A stretch of DNA of 64,000 nucleotides from Bacillota bacterium (GTDB lineage Bacteria > Bacillota > Clostridia > Lachnospirales > Lachnospiraceae). Made by a program: the position numbers and the translations under genes. This document shows positions 60,430-64,000 of the stretch, piece after piece. The number at the start of each line of letters is the position of its first letter. Position 1 is the first letter of the stretch. The stretch covers positions 61,822 through 125,821 of the forward strand of contig JAEZJV010000082.1 of the NCBI GenBank assembly GCA_023415635.1, written 5' to 3'. Below the pieces are notes generated by a model. That model did no database searches. It had not been told where the DNA came from and saw nothing but the letters and a program-made list of their open reading frames with translations.

Positions 60430-62673
60430 TTAGTCAATCTTGTTGATTACAAAGTATCTCTGCTCAAATTGATCCACCGGCATTGGCTGGGCGAAGTAAT
60501 AACCTTGAATAATATCGCAGCCTACCTTACATAAAAACTCCACCTGTTCCCGGGTTTCAATACATTCCGCTACCACCTGCATATGTAGATCCTTCGCCAT
60601 AGTGATGGTATTACGGATAACGGTCAGCCCTCGTTCAACCTCATCGGTTATCCTGAACAACTCCCCATCCAGTTTTACGACATCAAGCGGCAAATCCTTT
60701 AAAGAATTTAGAGAGGAATAGCCTGCACCAAAGTCATCCATGGAAACCAAAAAGCCATAAGATCTCAGACGGTTTACCGTATCGATTAAGAGCTGTTTAT
60801 TCTGTAGAAATGCACTTTCTGTCAACTCAAGCTCGAGTAAGTGATGCGGTACCAGATAGCTGTCTACAATATCTCGGATTGTATCTGCGAGATGGCTGTT
60901 TACAAAATGGAGCCTGGAAATATTAACGGAGATAGGCAAGGGAGAATACCCCTTGTCCAACCACTCTTTTAAGAGCTCACATACCTTCCTGACCATATAT
61001 ATATCCAGCTCCGTAATAAAGCCGTTCTTCTCAAAGACAGGAATAAAATAGCAGGGTGATAATGCTTTTCCGCTGCTGTCCTGCCAACGCACCAGGGCCT
61101 CAGCACCAAAGATGGTTTCCTCCTTTGCCATATATTTTGGCTGTAGATAAACCTGGAATTCCTCATTCCTCAAAGCCTCATTCATGGACCTTTCGATCTC
61201 TTCTTCTTCAATTAGTCTATTCCTAGCTGCTTCGTCAAAGAAAGAGATATTATGCTCTGAATTTCCCTTAATGGTATTCTTTGCAACACCGGCAAATTCA
61301 CCCATTCGATCGATGGAGTCTGTACGCTCGGTAATATGATATACGCCATAAAATATCCTTAATGATTTAGTATAACTCAGCTGATGCAATCTGTCATTTA
61401 AATCCTGTAAACGTTCCGACAAATCTGCCTCATTCTGGAAGGTCATAAGGATATAAAATTGGTCTGCAGCATATCTGGTAAAAGTTTCTCCCTGCATTAT
61501 CCATTCTTTTATAGTTCCGTAGATATCTTTTAAAATCTCATCACCTTTGTGATAGCCATAAGCATCATTAATATTCTTAAACCGGTTGATATCGAAATTT
61601 ACCAGAGCATATTTCTTTTTTAAGAATTGCTTACTGTTGATAATCCTGCTGGCATTAATTCTAAACCTGTACCAGTTATCTCCTCCTGTAACCGGGTCCA
61701 GATAGAGGGTCTTAACAACTCTTTGGTTGGACCTTCTTTGCGCTACAATCATGAGAAGAAAAAAGAATAAAGTTGCAGAGGTAATGATGCCCCACATTAC
61801 GTTGGTCAGTTCCAGAATTTCTCTTGTGGTTGGATCGGTTGTATATTGTTTTCCGTAAAGAACAGACCAGTCGTTTATACCAATATCTTTTCTGGTCCAG
61901 ACATAATTATTCTTAGTTTCGTATCCATGCAAAACCTGGTTCAGGCTCATCATAGGTTTTTTGCTCAAGGACTCGGAGCCCGATAGGGCTCTATATGTAT
62001 TCCATTCTCCCTTTGACAAGAGGCTGTTATAATTAAAATCCTCAATATCCGACCCTTTTATGTATGAAACCAATTCTTTTTTGGAATTGATCAGATAAAT
62101 TGATGCTCCGTCTTTGATTTCCTGCTCCAACAAAGCAATATTGCTAATTTCCCCTTCAATCCATGCTGCAAGAACTCCTTCGCTAATACCGTTCTTTACA
62201 ATCGGAACTGCTTGAATCAGATAGGAATTGCCTTTATCATCGAATAGAAGACGGTCTGAGATATATTTACTTCCTTGCATGGCAGATATAAAAAACTTTT
62301 CTTTAGAATAGTCCTTCTCCAGCCCTTCATAATTATAACCTATGCCGGTAGAGTGAATTGCAACCAAATTGGTATAAGAACTATTCTCACTAAGAACAGA
62401 AAGTAGTTCACCCGTAGCCTTGCTGTTATAATTACCTGCTTTTGCTATATATGTCGCACTGGTTTGAAGCTTCTCAAACGAGTTATTCAGCTCCTGACCT
62501 ATTAAAGCTGCTGCATTATCTGATAAAACATCATATTCCTTATATTTGGTATTATAACTGTACTGTATCATTCGGTTCATGTGAAATAAAGCTAATGTAA
62601 GAAATACAATGATACCAAAAATAGCAAATAAGATTAGTGGGGCTGTTCTGTTCTTCGGCAAAGCAAACCGCAT
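60430..62673 (-). CDS. Cache-domain, degenerate-GGDEF, EAL c-di-GMP phosphodiesterase
   Basis: 747 aa from the ATG at 62671-62673 (GAGGAG 8 bp upstream). Two TM helices (about residues 13-32 and 300-320) flank a ~265-residue periplasm-type Cache sensor. The GGDEF domain is degenerate (RYAADQFYIL in place of GGDEF). The EAL domain keeps its catalytic set: EALVRW, NISRLHF, ELTES, MDDFGAGYSSL, KLDGEL, ECIET and QGYYFAQP. It should hydrolyse c-di-GMP in response to an extracellular ligand. Confidence 0.93.
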   Translation of the reverse strand: MRFALPKNRTAPLILFAIFGIIVFLTLALFHMNRMIQYSYNTKYKEYDVLSDNAAALIGQELNNSFEKLQTSATYIAKAGNYNSKATGELLSVLSENSSYTNLVAIHSTGIGYNYEGLEKDYSKEKFFISAMQGSKYISDRLLFDDKGNSYLIQAVPIVKNGISEGVLAAWIEGEISNIALLEQEIKDGASIYLINSKKELVSYIKGSDIEDFNYNSLLSKGEWNTYRALSGSESLSKKPMMSLNQVLHGYETKNNYVWTRKDIGINDWSVLYGKQYTTDPTTREILELTNVMWGIITSATLFFFLLMIVAQRRSNQRVVKTLYLDPVTGGDNWYRFRINASRIINSKQFLKKKYALVNFDINRFKNINDAYGYHKGDEILKDIYGTIKEWIMQGETFTRYAADQFYILMTFQNEADLSERLQDLNDRLHQLSYTKSLRIFYGVYHITERTDSIDRMGEFAGVAKNTIKGNSEHNISFFDEAARNRLIEEEEIERSMNEALRNEEFQVYLQPKYMAKEETIFGAEALVRWQDSSGKALSPCYFIPVFEKNGFITELDIYMVRKVCELLKEWLDKGYSPLPISVNISRLHFVNSHLADTIRDIVDSYLVPHHLLELELTESAFLQNKQLLIDTVNRLRSYGFLVSMDDFGAGYSSLNSLKDLPLDVVKLDGELFRITDEVERGLTVIRNTITMAKDLHMQVVAECIETREQVEFLCKVGCDIIQGYYFAQPMPVDQFEQRYFVINKID

Positions 62674-62876
62674 GTCGTTTCTCCTCGCAAGTAATTTGTC
62701 ATAAATAGTAGGTATCCTAGTATCTATACAATGATACACTATACATATTAATTTTGTCAAAAGTATCTTGAATCTTAGGTTTTACGTACTATACTAGTGT
62801 TCCATGGTTTGAAAACACCCTCCAATTGTATCCTGTTTCATATCGATAAACAATGGTACGAATTATACTTTCTTTG

Positions 62877-63593
62877 TCATATTTTAGTAAATACTTCTCC
62901 TAATGAAGAAGTAATCAGAAGATTGGCCCGCTTATCATACGGAGTAAATGACTTATTAATTAAGACCAGCTTATCCCCCTGATAATAATCTACTAGTCCG
63001 GCTGCCGGATAGACCCTTAATGATGTTCCCCCTATGATAAGCAGCTCTGCCTGGCTGATTAACTTGATAGCTTTACTTATAATTGTTTCTTCTAATGGCT
63101 CTTCATATAGCACTACATCGGGCTTTATAATTCCTCCGCAGCTGCAAACCGGTATTCCCTTCGCTTCAAGTATTATATCAATCGGATGAAAGGCTCTGCA
63201 TTTTATACAATGATTACGATGAACAGAGCCATGTAATTCCATAACGTTTCTGCTTCCGGCCATCTGATGCAGACCATCGATATTCTGTGTAATAATTCCT
63301 TTCAGCTTTCCCTCTGTCTCCAATTCTGCAAGCTTTCTATGCGTTATATTTGGTCTGGCATCTGAATATATCATCTTATCACGATAAAACTCATAAAATT
63401 CTTCAGTATGACTGATAAAGAATTGATGACTTAGGATGGTTTCAGGTGGATAGGTATACTTCATATGGTAAAGTCCATCGGTGCTTCTAAAATCCGGAAT
63501 TCCACTTTCAGTGGAAACACCTGCTCCGCCAAAAAACACTATATTATTACTTGCCTTTATCCAGCTGTGCAAATTGCTTAGCTCTTCTTCCAT
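62877..63593 (-). CDS. Sirtuin (NAD-dependent protein deacylase)
   Basis: 238 aa. NAD loop GGAGVSTESGIPDFRS near residue 22, TQNIDGLHQMAG, catalytic His in MELHGSVH, zinc ligands CIKC and CSCG, and IIGGTSLRVYPAAGL. Removes acyl groups from lysines using NAD. Single gene, upstream of which the tRNA genes lie. Confidence 0.95.
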   Translation of the reverse strand: MEEELSNLHSWIKASNNIVFFGGAGVSTESGIPDFRSTDGLYHMKYTYPPETILSHQFFISHTEEFYEFYRDKMIYSDARPNITHRKLAELETEGKLKGIITQNIDGLHQMAGSRNVMELHGSVHRNHCIKCRAFHPIDIILEAKGIPVCSCGGIIKPDVVLYEEPLEETIISKAIKLISQAELLIIGGTSLRVYPAAGLVDYYQGDKLVLINKSFTPYDKRANLLITSSLGEVFTKI

Positions 63594-63721
63594 GTGCTAT
63601 CCTCCGATTATTTAACTACTGATCTTCAATTTGCTATATTATATATCATATTTATTTTTTTATAGCTGTCAATAAAAAGAAGAATAAGGATACCATATGA
63701 TTATTTTATATTTTTCATAAT

Positions 63722-63748
63722 AAAGGGGACCTCAAAAAGAGATCCCCC
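63722..63748 (-). terminator. Terminator of the tRNA transcript
   Basis: On the minus strand GGGGATCTC and GAGGTCCCC (with a T-G pair) around TTTTT, followed by TTTATTAT. Confidence 0.75.
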
Positions 63749-63760
63749 CTGTTATAGATA

Positions 63761-63833
63761 TGAGACATCCGGGATTCGAACCCGGGACACCATGATTAAA
63801 AGTCATGTGCTCTACCGACTGAGCTAATATCCC
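63761..63833 (-). tRNA. tRNA-Lys (anticodon TTT)
   Basis: 73 nt. D-arm AGCTCAGTCGGTAGAGC, anticodon loop CTTTTAA in a CATGA/TCATG stem, T-arm CCGGGTTCGAATCCCGG, acceptor GGGATAT paired to ATGTCTC with two G-U pairs, discriminator A. CCA is not encoded. Confidence 0.97.
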
Positions 63834-63877
63834 ATCAGATAATAAATACCAAATTACCCTGCTTATACAAAGTAAAA

Positions 63878-63950
<73 letters not shown>

Positions 63951-64000
63951 AAGGTCAAATTCGCTTACCTACGAAGAATGGGTGCCCGATCTTCTGGGTT

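Noticed and set aside
60430..62673. Active diguanylate cyclase
   Set aside because: The GGDEF motif is replaced by AADQF, so only the EAL activity is supported.
63951..64000. Possible further tRNA or rRNA gene at the window end
   Set aside because: The 50 bases show no cloverleaf or rRNA motif that can be recognised.

Overview
The window looks like chromosome from a spore-forming, flagellated, low-GC Clostridium of the Lachnospiraceae type (Lachnoclostridium/Anaerocolumna-like). This is an inference from gene content: BofA, a T-box in front of metG, a clostridial Tad/Flp pilus cluster, a Lachnospiraceae-style flagellin/FliS/FliK-like block, small CxxC zinc-ribbon proteins, and strong GGAGG ribosome binding sites throughout. 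No 16S gene is present, so the species cannot be named.

Layout. 1-4.3 kb: 5' part of a MoxR ATPase gene, mtnN, a TSCPD protein with murG, a HIT hydrolase and a soluble histidine kinase. 4.4-8.6 kb: glpK, rhomboid protease and a flavodoxin-SCP2 fusion as one minus-strand operon, then a small membrane protein. 8.7-20.3 kb: a minus-strand Tad/Flp pilus operon (TadZ-like, CpaF ATPase, TadB, TadC, Flp pilin, large coiled-coil pseudopilin-like protein, two TadE-like proteins, prepilin peptidase, FHA protein) behind a good sigma-A promoter near 20.33 kb. 20.5-27.3 kb: bofA, a DUF2508 gene behind degenerate 35-bp repeats, then fliS, flagellin and a very large FliK-like gene. 27.5-38.7 kb: DUF885 lipoprotein, metG with T-box, a DUF4846-CapA lipoprotein, galE, a CAP-domain protein, a nuclease-like/wHTH protein and an S1-domain protein.

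38.68-43.84 kb is a visibly GC-richer island. Its two ends carry imperfect inverted repeats (38682-38708 and 43792-43820). Its right end keeps the last part of a large serine recombinase, broken by a stop codon. The host sequence on its two sides looks like the two arms of one convergent terminator. The cargo is a 12-TM LuxR-type regulator followed by a membrane PH-like protein, a 551-aa lipoprotein and a 40-aa zinc-ribbon protein. Two identical TCACC-N6-GGTGA sites lie 22-23 bp upstream of -10 boxes, and a related 26-bp palindrome lies in front of the regulator gene. This is the best candidate in the window for an undescribed system: a membrane-sensing one-component regulator controlling an envelope lipoprotein operon, carried by a decayed integrative element.

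43.86-64 kb: coiled-coil membrane protein, small alarmone synthetase, an isolated 31-codon gene with its own promoter and terminator, a heterodimeric ABC exporter, TfoX-C and CMD proteins, an ECF sigma factor, an ABC-2 transporter/LytTR/DUF3021 operon with candidate LytTR direct repeats upstream, GNAT and zinc-ribbon genes, an OmpR-type two-component pair, transketolase/transaldolase, a Cache-degenerate GGDEF-EAL protein, a sirtuin, and tRNA-Lys and tRNA-Phe.

Start codons were chosen by Shine-Dalgarno position, so several coding regions are shorter than the longest open frame. Function calls come from motif recognition only; no database search was run.
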